From contig NZ_JAAOYO010000003.1 of the NCBI RefSeq assembly GCF_011759505.1, positions 682,001-746,000 on the forward strand: a stretch of 64,000 nt of DNA, written 5' to 3'. Both the position numbers and the translations under genes were made by a program. The first letter of the stretch is position 1. Each line of letters starts with the position of its first letter. Of the stretch, positions 1-7,671 are shown piece by piece. The DNA is from Curtobacterium salicis (lineage in GTDB: Bacteria; Actinomycetota; Actinomycetes; Actinomycetales; Microbacteriaceae). Under the pieces are notes generated by a model that was given only the letters and a program-made list of their open reading frames with translations, was not told the DNA's origin and did not search any database.

Positions 1-831
1 GAAGAAGGTTCGCGCGAAGGAGGTCAGGTCCTGGATGGGCTTGTTCTGCGCGTCGGCCCACCAGGACGTGAACTCGAACGAGTTCGACGTCTTCCGACCT
101 CGCCCCGGCTTCTGCCCGTCCTTGAGGTGCTGACTGCGGGTGGTGTTCGAGTAGTACTTCGTCAGCGTCCCGTTACTGATCACGAACAGCTGCACGTACT
201 CAAACAGCCCACTGCCGGCCCAGAAGCTGTCCCGCTGGTACCGGTCGATCTGGTTGAACGCCTCCCGGATATCGACACCGCGGCGCTTCAGCTCGATGTG
301 CACCATCGGCAACCCGTTCACCAGGACAGTGACGTCGTACCGGTTGGCGTAGCGCGCCCCCGCACCGCCCTCGAAGGCCGAGTCGGCCTGGTCGACCTCA
401 TACTGGTTGATGACCTGCAGGCGGTTGTTGTGGATGTGCTGCTTATCCAGCAGCATCACGTTCTTCGTCGAACCATCGTCCCGCCGCAACACCTGCACAT
501 GATCTTCCTGCACACGGACCGTCTTCTCCACGATCCCGTCGGTCTTCCCCGCGACACACGTGTCAAAGAACCGCGACCACTCGCCATCCGAGAACACAAT
601 CCCGTTTAACGCCTCCAACTGGGTACGGAGGTTGTCGATGAGCTGCTCTTCCGACGTGATCGGCAGGTACTCGTATGCCTGCGACTGCAACAGGCAGACC
701 AGCTCCGCCTCGAGCGCGGCCTCCGACTGGTACGCCGCCGCCTGCTTCGCATCCGCCAGGTACTCAGCAACAACCGTGCTTTCGGCCGAGACAGCGATCG
801 GGTCATACTTCTGCGCCGCCGCGTCACTCAC
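1..831 (-). CDS. hsdR: Type I restriction enzyme R subunit, N-terminal part (cut by window edge)
   Basis: HsdR is the endonuclease/translocase subunit that cleaves unmethylated DNA after ATP-driven translocation. The visible 277 codons are the N-terminal domain. A PD-(D/E)xK nuclease core is readable at D166 (in NRYDVTVL), E180 and K182 (in HIELKRRG), with EAFNQIDRYQ following. This layout closely resembles the type IC enzyme EcoR124I. The GTG start overlaps the hsdS stop by 4 bp (GTGA), so translation is probably coupled. The helicase motor and C-terminus lie beyond base 1, so whether the gene is intact cannot be judged here. Confidence 0.95.
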   Translation of the reverse strand, partial: MSDAAAQKYDPIAVSAESTVVAEYLADAKQAAAYQSEAALEAELVCLLQSQAYEYLPITSEEQLIDNLRTQLEALNGIVFSDGEWSRFFDTCVAGKTDGIVEKTVRVQEDHVQVLRRDDGSTKNVMLLDKQHIHNNRLQVINQYEVDQADSAFEGGAGARYANRYDVTVLVNGLPMVHIELKRRGVDIREAFNQIDRYQRDSFWAGSGLFEYVQLFVISNGTLTKYYSNTTRSQHLKDGQKPGRGRKTSNSFEFTSWWADAQNKPIQDLTSFARTFF

Positions 832-2039
832 GCCGGGGCCTCCTCGAACGTCAGGAGCTTGTCGCGGTAGTACTCGTACTGCTTCCGGCGGGCGGCGAGC
901 TCGGCGGGGAGGCCGACGTTCAGGCCATTCACAAGCGCTTCGAACTTGTCGAGGACGGCGACAATATGGGCCTGCACGCTCAGTTCCGGCAAGGGGATGG
1001 AAATGTTCCGGAGAGACGCCATAGAGACGCTCGCTACAGTCGATCCATCGGCGGCGGCCATGATCCGCTCTCTGTTCGAGGGCGTACGCAGAAGATGAAT
1101 CAAGAAGCGGGCACTGATTTTATCGGGAACGGGTGTCAAAACGTATACGCCTTCCTTCACGTTCCAACCGATCTCCCCGTCCGGCACAAGAGCCGTCCGC
1201 CCGATTGTCCCTGTTCCGGAGAACAGTACATCACCCGCTTTGAGTCTTGACCGATTCTGAATGGTCGCTAGCGCGTCGTCATTTACCCGATCGGTTTTTG
1301 CTGTAGGGACTACATCGAAGCCGCCAAGTTCGCGGACCGTGATGTAGTAGTTCCTAGCGTCTGGAGTGTTCAGTCGAAAGTTCTGCCGGGGGTTTAGGCC
1401 AGTCCGGAGGCCGGAAATAACGTCCCCCAGTGGAACGTAGGGCGCTTGATCGGAAAGTGAGAATACTACTGTCTGGTAGTGATAATATTGACGTCGTCGT
1501 GCTTCCAGCTCCGCTTCCAGCTCCACTTCCAGCTCCGTGAACTGGTCCAGGATCCGCACGATCTCCCGCTGCACCTCGACCGGCGGCACCGGAACTGGCG
1601 TGCGCTCAAGTTCTCGCGACGAAAGGTGCTTTACGGTCGAGCTCCCGATCGAAGATTGAATCCGGTCAAGTTCGCCTTGTATTTGGTAGAAGGCAAAGGC
1701 GGGTAGTAATTCTTCGGAGAAGTCCTGGAGGCGGCAAACTCGCTGGTTCAACAGAGCGCGAGAGTGCTTCCAGCGGTTGGCGCGAAAGTCTCCATCCATC
1801 CCGATGAGAATGTCGCCCGGCTCGACAAGCCACCGTGCATCGTATTCGCCGGAGAAGAAAGTGTCGGAGAGTCCCGTGTTCACATCACGTATTCGAATTA
1901 GGGGGAGTCCGATTCCCTCTGAGTTGAACTGATCGGACTTGAATGCGTAGCCGTTAAATACGGTGCATAGCTCACCCAGTGGCTTATAGGTGATTCCGCT
2001 CGGTGCGAGTTCGTCGATGAGGTCCGTCACACGGCTCAT
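828..2039 (-). CDS. hsdS: Type I restriction-modification specificity subunit S
   Basis: HsdS recognises the bipartite target DNA and bridges the two HsdM subunits. The 403-residue protein has the usual plan: target-recognition domain 1 (about 15-155), a conserved helical spacer (about 158-195, with VQREIVRILDQF), target-recognition domain 2 (about 200-345) and a second copy of the helical element (VQAHIVAVLDKF, about 348-395). The spacer contains three tandem ELE-type tetrapeptides encoded by a 12-bp DNA repeat. Its ATG overlaps the hsdM stop and its stop overlaps the hsdR GTG, each by 4 bp. The recognition domains are lower in GC than the rest of the window, as expected for horizontally exchanged specificity genes. 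Confidence 0.95.
   Translation of the reverse strand: MSRVTDLIDELAPSGITYKPLGELCTVFNGYAFKSDQFNSEGIGLPLIRIRDVNTGLSDTFFSGEYDARWLVEPGDILIGMDGDFRANRWKHSRALLNQRVCRLQDFSEELLPAFAFYQIQGELDRIQSSIGSSTVKHLSSRELERTPVPVPPVEVQREIVRILDQFTELEVELEAELEARRRQYYHYQTVVFSLSDQAPYVPLGDVISGLRTGLNPRQNFRLNTPDARNYYITVRELGGFDVVPTAKTDRVNDDALATIQNRSRLKAGDVLFSGTGTIGRTALVPDGEIGWNVKEGVYVLTPVPDKISARFLIHLLRTPSNRERIMAAADGSTVASVSMASLRNISIPLPELSVQAHIVAVLDKFEALVNGLNVGLPAELAARRKQYEYYRDKLLTFEEAPA
1503..1538 (-). repeat. Three 12-bp tandem repeats in the hsdS spacer
   Basis: On the plus strand three consecutive units read TTCCAGCTCCGC, TTCCAGCTCCAC and TTCCAGCTCCGT. On the coding strand they encode the ELEVELEAELEA stretch between the two target-recognition domains. 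Gain or loss of a unit keeps the reading frame and changes only the length of the spacer. Confidence 0.9.
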
Positions 2040-3601
2040 GCCGTGCCCTCGAGGTCCGCAACGATCGCGTCGATGGAGATGCGCAGCTCGGCTTGGCGGG
2101 CAACGATTCGGGCGATGTCGGCGTTGAGGGTCGTGATGTCGACGGTTTCGCGGGTGTCTTCGGCTTCAACGTAGGACGACACGGCGATGTTGTACTCGTT
2201 GCCGCCGATGGTTTCATTGGGGACGAGGGTTGCGAAGTGATCGACGTTCTGCCGCTCCTGGAGGGCGGTGAGGATGTTCTGTTGGTGGTCGGTGGTGAGC
2301 TTGTTCTTGTTCCCGACCCGGGTAAACTCCGCCGATGCGTTGACGAACAGGACCTGGTTGTCGGTCTTGGACTTTTTGAGGACCATGATGCAGGTCGCGA
2401 TGGTCGTGCCGAAGAACAGGTCCGGTGGGAGTTGGATGACGGCTTCGAGGTAGTTATTGTCGATCAGGTACTGGCGGATCTTCCGCTCCGCACCGCCCCG
2501 GTAGAGCACGCCGGGGAACTGGACGATCGCGGCAGTGCCGTTCACGGAGAGCCAGGACAGCATGTGCATCGTGAACGCGAGGTCCGCTTTCGACTTCGGC
2601 GCGAGGACACCGGCTGGGGCGAAGCGTTCGTCGTTGATCAGGAGCGGGTTCGCGTCACCTTCCCACTTGATCGAGTACGGCGGGTTCGACACGATCGCTT
2701 CGAAGGGTTCCTCGTCCCAGAAGTACGGGTCGATGAGGGTGTCTCCGTGGGCAATGTCGAACCGTTCGTAGTCGAGTTCGTGGAGGAACATGTTGATGCG
2801 TGCGAGGTTGTAGGTGGTCAGGTTGATTTCCTGACCGTAGAACCCGCCGACGTTGTCCTTCCCGAGGACTTTCGCGAACTTCAACAGCAGCGACCCGGAC
2901 CCGGCAGCAGGGTCGTAGACCTTGTTCACCCGGGTCTTCCCCATCACGGTGATGCGAGCGAGGACTTCGGAGACTTCCTGTGGCGTGTAGTACTCGCCGC
3001 CAGACTTGCCGGCTTGGGATGCGTACATCTGCATCAGGTACTCGTATGCGTCACCGAACAGGTCGATGGAGTTGTCCTGGAATTTCCCCAGCGGCAGGTC
3101 ACCGATTGCGCCGAGGAGTTTGACGAGCTTCTCGTTCCGCTTGGCGACGGTGTTGCCGAGGCGGGTGCTGTTGACGTCGAGGTCGTCGAAGAGGCCCTTG
3201 AGGTCGTGCTCACTGTCGGTGCCGAGCGCGGAGCGTTCGATGTGCTTGAACACCCGGTCGAGCGTTTCGTTGAGGTTGTCGTCCCGGCTGGCTCGGCGGC
3301 GGACGTTGACGAAGAGCTCCGAGGGGAGGACGAAGAAGCCCTTCTCCGACACTGTGTCGTGGCGGATCCCTTCCGCCTGCTCATCGGGGAGGGCCGCGTA
3401 GGAGAAGTCGGCGTCACCGGCGTCGTGTTCGCCCTTGTCGATGAACGCGGCGAGGTTTTCGGAGATGAACCGGTAGAAGAGCATCCCAAGGACGTAGGAC
3501 TTGAAGTCCCACCCGTCCACGGAGCCGCGGAGATCGTTTGCGATCCGCCAGATCGTCTTGTGCAGCTCTGCGCGCTGCGCTTCCTTCGTGGTCGGTGCCA
3601 T
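2036..3601 (-). CDS. hsdM: Type I restriction-modification DNA adenine methyltransferase M subunit
   Basis: HsdM is the N6-adenine methyltransferase that protects host sites and forms the M2S core. The start at 3601 (MAPTTKE) is preferred over an upstream in-frame start at 3649 because GAGGAGA lies just upstream of it. The resulting 521 residues match the family. The N-terminal helical domain (GSVDGWDFKSYVLG) resembles EcoR124I HsdM. Motif I, DPAAGSGS, begins at residue 230 and catalytic motif IV, NPPY, is at 306-309. It is the first gene of a tightly overlapped hsdM-hsdS-hsdR operon. Confidence 0.95.
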   Translation of the reverse strand: MAPTTKEAQRAELHKTIWRIANDLRGSVDGWDFKSYVLGMLFYRFISENLAAFIDKGEHDAGDADFSYAALPDEQAEGIRHDTVSEKGFFVLPSELFVNVRRRASRDDNLNETLDRVFKHIERSALGTDSEHDLKGLFDDLDVNSTRLGNTVAKRNEKLVKLLGAIGDLPLGKFQDNSIDLFGDAYEYLMQMYASQAGKSGGEYYTPQEVSEVLARITVMGKTRVNKVYDPAAGSGSLLLKFAKVLGKDNVGGFYGQEINLTTYNLARINMFLHELDYERFDIAHGDTLIDPYFWDEEPFEAIVSNPPYSIKWEGDANPLLINDERFAPAGVLAPKSKADLAFTMHMLSWLSVNGTAAIVQFPGVLYRGGAERKIRQYLIDNNYLEAVIQLPPDLFFGTTIATCIMVLKKSKTDNQVLFVNASAEFTRVGNKNKLTTDHQQNILTALQERQNVDHFATLVPNETIGGNEYNIAVSSYVEAEDTRETVDITTLNADIARIVARQAELRISIDAIVADLEGTA

Positions 3602-3781
3602 GTACTTCGATCTCCTCGGCCCACGCTGGGCGGTGCTTGTTGGATCCACTTCAAGCGGACCATGATGACGACGCAGCGCCAGGCGCGCTCGTCAGTGTTC
3701 TTATTCTCCCAGTCGGGCAGCTGTCTCACGGCCCGAGCTGCACGCTCACCCACTTGGAAGGGGCTCGCAGCGACTGCTTCC

Positions 3782-4045
3782 TCAGCTGGCTGCGTCTGGT
3801 GCCGACGGTGTCCCTGCTGTCGTCACCTCGAGGTTCGCAAGGTGCTTCTTCAGCCGCTTCGCCATCGGCAGGAACGTCGCCAGCGTCAAACCACCCGACA
3901 GCACGCCGCCCACAACGGGAACCACCTTCGCCACCCCCTTGGCGAAGATGCCGGTTGTCATGTGCACACCGAGCTGCTGCGCCACCTTCTTGACGAACGG
4001 GTACACCACCCCATGGGTCAGCGCCTGCTTGGGGAGCTGCTTCGA
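3782..4045 (-). pseudogene. C-terminal fragment of an unidentified helical or membrane-associated protein
   Basis: The frame from about SKQLPKQALTH to the stop reads like the end of a real protein: an amphipathic stretch (VVYPFVKKVAQQLGV), a glycine-rich hydrophobic helix (VVPVVGGVLSGGLTLATFLP) and a basic tail (MAKRLKKHLA). No plausible N-terminal domain precedes it. Directly upstream, and in a different frame, lies the front of a sigma-factor gene. I recall similar tails in bacterial proteins of unknown function but cannot name the family safely. It is probably a relic left by a deletion or insertion next to the restriction-modification operon. Confidence 0.5.
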
Positions 4046-4069
4046 TGACGCCGCCCGAGCCGTCCTCGA

Positions 4070-4346
4070 CGTGGTCCGGACCCGGTTCAGTGCTGAGTCG
4101 GACGTGGAGGTCCCGCTGCCGCCGGACACCTCTGTGGGCCGAGAGCATCTGGTTCCGGGCGACCGTGAACAGCCACGCGCGTGCCGTCGCAGGGACGTCT
4201 GCGCGACGACGCCAGGCGACCAGGTAGGTCTCGCTCAGGATCTCCTCCACGAGCATGGGGTGCGCTCGGCGTCGCACGAACGCCTGCACATCGCGGAAGG
4301 TCTCGGCGTAGAACGCCTCGAACTCCGCGGTCGAATCGATGGACAC
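4070..4346 (-). pseudogene. Truncated ECF sigma factor (region 2 only)
   Basis: From a GTG at 4346 with GGAG five bases upstream, about 90 residues read as ECF sigma region 2: FEAFYAETFRDVQAFVRR, then LVEEILSETYLVAWRR and RAWLFTVARNQMLSAHRG. Regions 2.1 to 2.4 are recognisable. Region 4 is absent. The frame stays open to 3726 but the last 110 or so residues are the antisense-like shadow of the neighbouring fragment and resemble no sigma domain. Translation signals look intact, so a truncated product could be made, but it should lack -35 recognition. It faces the divergent intact sigma gene at 4451. Confidence 0.6.
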
Positions 4347-4450
4347 TGGTGCTCCGATCTTTCGGGGTCACCCAGTACGTGCCCGTTCTGGCCCCGACGT
4401 AACACCACGTTCCCGCTGACGAGCTCCAGCACCGGGCCTATGGTGAGTCG

Positions 4451-5329
4451 GTGACACAAGCCGATGTCTTCGAAGGCGAGCGCCACCGGATCACGGGCCT
4501 CGCCAGCCGGATCCTCGACGACCGCCACGAGGCGGAGGACATCGTGCAGCTCGCCTGGATCCGCCTGCACGAGAACGCGGCCGGGATCGAGAACGTCCCT
4601 GCCTGGCTGACGACCGTGACGACGCGCTTGTGCCTCGACCGCCTGCGGGCGCGGATCCCCGTCCCGGCGGAGCTGCGCGAGGACTCGGCCGTGCAGGACC
4701 TGACGGCAGTCGGTCGCTCCGTGCCCGACCCCGAGAGCTCTGCCGAGCAGCGGGACGCGGTCGGTCAGGCGCTCGGGGTGGTGGTCGACCGCCTGACTCC
4801 GAACGAGCGTGTTGCGTGGGTGCTGCACGAGACCTTCGCCTTCGAGTTCGACGTGATCGGGGACATCCTCGGGCGGACGCCCGCCGCGGCGCGCAAGCTG
4901 GCGTCCCGGGCCCGCGCGAAGCTGGCCGACGCGGACAGCGGCGCGGCCGGCAGCGATCGGCAGGTGGTCGATGCGTTCATGGCAGCGGCGCGGGGGAGCG
5001 ACCTCGTGCGTCTGCTCTCGCTGCTCGCCCCGGGGGCGAGTGTGCGCGCGGACGCTGCTGCGATCGCCCTGGGGACCCCGGAGCGGATCGACGGTCGGGA
5101 GGCGGTCGCGGACTTCTTCGACGGCAGCGCCCGCGCAGCACTCCCGGCACTCGTGCGGGGGCGGCCGGGCGCGGCGTGGTTCCACCACGGGCAGGCGATG
5201 GTCGGGTTCGACTTCACCGTCGTGGACGGCGCGGTCGAGGCGATCGTCTTCTGCGCGGAGCCGGAGGTCCTGGCCGGCGTCGTCCGTCTCCAGGCCGCTG
5301 GCGACACGCCCGGGGCTGCGGCACCGTGA
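4451..5329 (+). CDS. ECF41/SigJ-type sigma factor with C-terminal SnoaL-like domain
   Basis: This is an extracytoplasmic-function sigma factor of 292 residues. Region 2 (about 5-70, with DDRHEAEDIVQLAWIRL) and region 4 (about 105-165, TPNERVAWVLHE then RTPAAARKLASRARAKL) are followed by a NTF2/SnoaL-like domain of about 120 residues (VDAFMAAARGSDLVRLLSLLAPG). In the ECF41 family that domain regulates the sigma factor in place of a separate anti-sigma. The partner usually found beside ECF41 genes (a carboxymuconolactone decarboxylase or oxidoreductase) is not here. The GTG start lies 6 nt after TATGGT (4439-4444) with no Shine-Dalgarno sequence, suggesting a leaderless mRNA. Confidence 0.9.
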   Translation: MTQADVFEGERHRITGLASRILDDRHEAEDIVQLAWIRLHENAAGIENVPAWLTTVTTRLCLDRLRARIPVPAELREDSAVQDLTAVGRSVPDPESSAEQRDAVGQALGVVVDRLTPNERVAWVLHETFAFEFDVIGDILGRTPAAARKLASRARAKLADADSGAAGSDRQVVDAFMAAARGSDLVRLLSLLAPGASVRADAAAIALGTPERIDGREAVADFFDGSARAALPALVRGRPGAAWFHHGQAMVGFDFTVVDGAVEAIVFCAEPEVLAGVVRLQAAGDTPGAAAP

Positions 5330-5410
5330 GCTCGACGGTCACATCCTCGGCGGCTGCGACGTCGATGAGGTGAGGGCCACCGCCGAGGTGGACCCGGAGA
5401 CGAGGACACG

Positions 5411-5647
5411 ATGAAGACGATGACCTGCCGCGACCTGGGCGGACCCTGCGCGCTCGAGCACCGGGGCACCACCGCGGACGACGTGATCAAGGCCCAGGAC
5501 CGGCATCTGAAGGACGCGGTCACGGCGGGCGGCCACGCGCACGTCGATGCGCGAGAGGAGATGAAGGGCCGGTGGCGGCACCCGAAGAAGTCGCTCGACT
5601 GGTACGCCGGCGTCAAGCGTGCCTTCGCGGAGCTCCCCAGCACGTGA
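5411..5647 (+). CDS. DUF1059 family small protein
   Basis: The 78-residue protein has the DUF1059 pattern: a short N-terminal segment with two cysteines (MTCRDLGGPC), then HRGTTADDVIKAQDRHLKDAV and HAHVDAREEM. The C-terminal extension WRHPKKSLDWYAGVKRAF is typical of longer members. The family's function is unknown. GGAG and GAGGA lie upstream of the ATG. It follows the sigma gene by 80 bp on the same strand and could be cotranscribed. Confidence 0.85.
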   Translation: MKTMTCRDLGGPCALEHRGTTADDVIKAQDRHLKDAVTAGGHAHVDAREEMKGRWRHPKKSLDWYAGVKRAFAELPST

Positions 5648-5682
5648 CGGGCACGAGTCGGGCCAGCGCCGGTCACGTACCG

Positions 5683-6753
5683 TCAGCCGCGGCCATCCTG
5701 CAGGAACGTGCGCAGTGACGCGTATCGGTACTCCTGGTAGAGCCCGTGGAGCAGCGCGAGGAACGCCGCTGTGCCGAGGCCGATCACGATCGAGGGTGCG
5801 GGCTCATCGAGGACCTGCACGGTGATGATGGCGACGCCGGCGCCGGCCACGATGGAGTTCACGGTCGCGATGGCGGTCGCCGTCGTGAAGAACACGCCGA
5901 TCCACGACGCCCGCCGTCCGATGGGCAGCATCTCGTTCGGTCCGTGGGGTCCGGACGGGCGGGGGAAGTACCTGCCCGCTCCGGGCAGGAGCGTCGCGTA
6001 CACACCGCGGATCCGCTGGATGGACTCGAGAGCGGCGACGTCCTCGAGGGAGGTCTCGAGGAGCCGTTCGTAGGTGAAGAGCCCGAGCAGGAACACGACC
6101 GGGATGATGACCGTCAGGAACGCGAGCGCGTAGTCGGTCCGCGCGAGGAACCCGAAGGCGACGAGTGCGCTGGAGAGCGTCGTGAGGTACAGCGACGCAC
6201 GGCTGCTGGACTCGCTGACGGTGATGCTGCGTGCCGATTCCAGGACGAAGTGCTCGTTCTGGAGCGCGCTGTAGAACGCCGACGCCCTGTCCGGGAGCGC
6301 CTGGACCGCTTCGTCGGCGGTGAGCGTGTGGGGCGCCGTGACCGCCGACGTCCCGGATGGTGGTGCCGGGTCGTGTCCCGCGGTCACCTGGCGCACGGAG
6401 AAGAGGTTGCCGAACGGGTCGAGGAGCTGGCAGAGGCGTTCACCGGTGAACACGGTCTTCGGCCCGCGGTGCACGGTGGCGCCGTTGCTCGTCCAGTCGT
6501 CGACGACGGCGTCGACGTCCTCGACCGTCCAGTACGGGCTCGTCCCTGCGGGACCGGGCGAGTTCAGGTCGTCCTGCTGGTGCAGCGTCAGTGTCGTGCC
6601 GTTCAGGTCGAACGCGACCAGCGCCCCGCCCCGTGTCACCGGGTCGCGCCCGAGCCGCGCCGAGTACCACGTGACCGCGGCCTCGAGGTCGTCCACGAAG
6701 AAGAAGACGTTGCCCACGCCGCCGGTCGCGAAACGGTCCGTGCTCGTCGTCAC
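5683..6753 (-). CDS. VOC (glyoxalase-fold) domain fused to a four-helix membrane domain
   Basis: The GTG at 6753, preceded by GGACGGGTGG, gives 356 residues. Residues 11-122 form one vicinal-oxygen-chelate domain (GNVFFFVDDLEAAVTWYSARL to DPFGNLFSVRQ). A proline-rich linker (123-150) leads to a soluble helix (YSALQNEHFVLESARSITVSE trimmed at 161-180) and then four hydrophobic segments near 187-203, 208-227, 284-313 and 320-338. Membrane modules of this kind are usually stand-alone proteins of unknown role in actinobacteria; I do not recognise a named family. The fusion suggests a small-molecule-binding or resistance domain tethered to the membrane. The start overlaps an upstream 20-codon frame by 4 bp. 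Confidence 0.8.
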   Translation of the reverse strand: MTTSTDRFATGGVGNVFFFVDDLEAAVTWYSARLGRDPVTRGGALVAFDLNGTTLTLHQQDDLNSPGPAGTSPYWTVEDVDAVVDDWTSNGATVHRGPKTVFTGERLCQLLDPFGNLFSVRQVTAGHDPAPPSGTSAVTAPHTLTADEAVQALPDRASAFYSALQNEHFVLESARSITVSESSSRASLYLTTLSSALVAFGFLARTDYALAFLTVIIPVVFLLGLFTYERLLETSLEDVAALESIQRIRGVYATLLPGAGRYFPRPSGPHGPNEMLPIGRRASWIGVFFTTATAIATVNSIVAGAGVAIITVQVLDEPAPSIVIGLGTAAFLALLHGLYQEYRYASLRTFLQDGRG

Positions 6754-6812
6754 GAGAGCGCGGCCACCCGTCCGTACTCGACGTCGAGCGTGATCGATGG
6801 TGCGTCTGGCAT
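6750..6812 (-). CDS. Possible 20-codon upstream ORF coupled to the VOC/membrane gene
   Basis: An ATG at 6812, with GGGAGG nine bases upstream, opens a frame of 20 residues starting MPDAPSITLDVEYGRV. Its TGA overlaps the GTG of the following gene (GTGA). The strong ribosome-binding site and exact overlap suggest either a leader peptide used for coupling or a remnant of a once longer N-terminal reading frame. Expression is unproven. Confidence 0.4.
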   Translation of the reverse strand: MPDAPSITLDVEYGRVAALS

Positions 6813-6898
6813 GCGAGGGTTCCTCCCGCGACGGGCTCGGCGCCGCTCCTCTCGGACGATAGGGCACCGACGCCAGCTCCGACAGGAGGCACGTGAGG

Positions 6899-6926
6899 CG
6901 CGGTCCGCGCGGTCCGCGCGGTGCCC
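6899..6926. repeat. Short GGTCCGCGC tandem repeat
   Basis: A 9-bp unit (GGTCCGCGC) is repeated about three times just downstream of the tetR stop at 6935. It lies between tetR and the VOC-fusion unit. Nothing else is seen in this short gap. Confidence 0.6.
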
Positions 6927-6934
6927 GGCCGGCG

Positions 6935-7564
6935 TCAGGACCAGTCGCCGTCCGCCGTGCCGAGGTGCTCGCGTCCCAGATCGGTGATCGGGACCGCCGT
7001 GAGGCTGGTCAGCCCGACGCCGAGCAGCGCCGCGCGGGAGACCCCGGACCCGCCGAGGGTGGACATGCCCTCGATGACGGCGCAGAAGTACGCCCCCAAC
7101 GACGCCGCGTCGGCCGTGTCGTCGATTTCGCCGGCGGCCTGGGCGTCGGCGATGCAGGCGGCGTAGTGATCTCGCATGGCGTCGAACGACGCGGCGACCG
7201 TGGCGGCGACCTCGGGGTCCTGCGTCGCCAGTTCGACGGCGGCCTTGGTGAAGAGGGACGGGGGCGACTGGGACGCTCCGTGCTCGACGGCGACCTTCAC
7301 CAGCTGTGCCCGGATCCTGCCGATCGGGCTGTCCGAACCGTGCCGGATCGACTCGACGGCGTCGACTGCTTCGGCGGCGTCGCTCAGGAACGCCCGCATG
7401 AACAGTTCCTTCTTGCCGCCGAAGGCGTTGTACAGGCTCTGTCGCGCCAGGCCGGTCGCCTCGAGCAGGGTGTCGAGCGACGTCCCGGCGTAGCCCGTCT
7501 CGGCGAACGCCTTCCGGGCACGGGCGACGACGTCCGCTTCGTCGAACGTCCGGGGTCTCGGCAC
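6935..7564 (-). CDS. TetR/AcrR family transcriptional regulator
   Basis: The GTG at 7564 is chosen because AGGAGG lies six bases upstream; longer in-frame starts at 7603 and 7624 lack this. The 209-residue protein has an N-terminal helix-turn-helix (VVARARKAFAETGYAGTSL then LARQSLYNAFGGKKELF) and a C-terminal ligand-binding helical domain with DAMRDHYAACIADAQAAGEI. This pattern is typical of the TetR_C_33/YcdC-like group, which often controls an adjacent SDR. It lies 107 bp downstream of the SDR gene on the same strand and probably represses that operon, including itself. Confidence 0.9.
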   Translation of the reverse strand: MPRPRTFDEADVVARARKAFAETGYAGTSLDTLLEATGLARQSLYNAFGGKKELFMRAFLSDAAEAVDAVESIRHGSDSPIGRIRAQLVKVAVEHGASQSPPSLFTKAAVELATQDPEVAATVAASFDAMRDHYAACIADAQAAGEIDDTADAASLGAYFCAVIEGMSTLGGSGVSRAALLGVGLTSLTAVPITDLGREHLGTADGDWS

Positions 7565-7671
7565 GGTCGTCCTCCTGGTCTGGTGCGGGGCTGTCGTGCC
7601 CATCTTGGCGCAGCCGGTCGACACCCGGTCCAGCGGTGCACCGCTCTCCCGGGTCCCGCGGCGGTCTGGGG

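Noticed and set aside
3726-4346. The whole 206-codon frame as an intact sigma factor
   Set aside because: Only the first 90 or so residues resemble sigma region 2. The rest is the off-frame reading of another gene fragment and lacks region 4.
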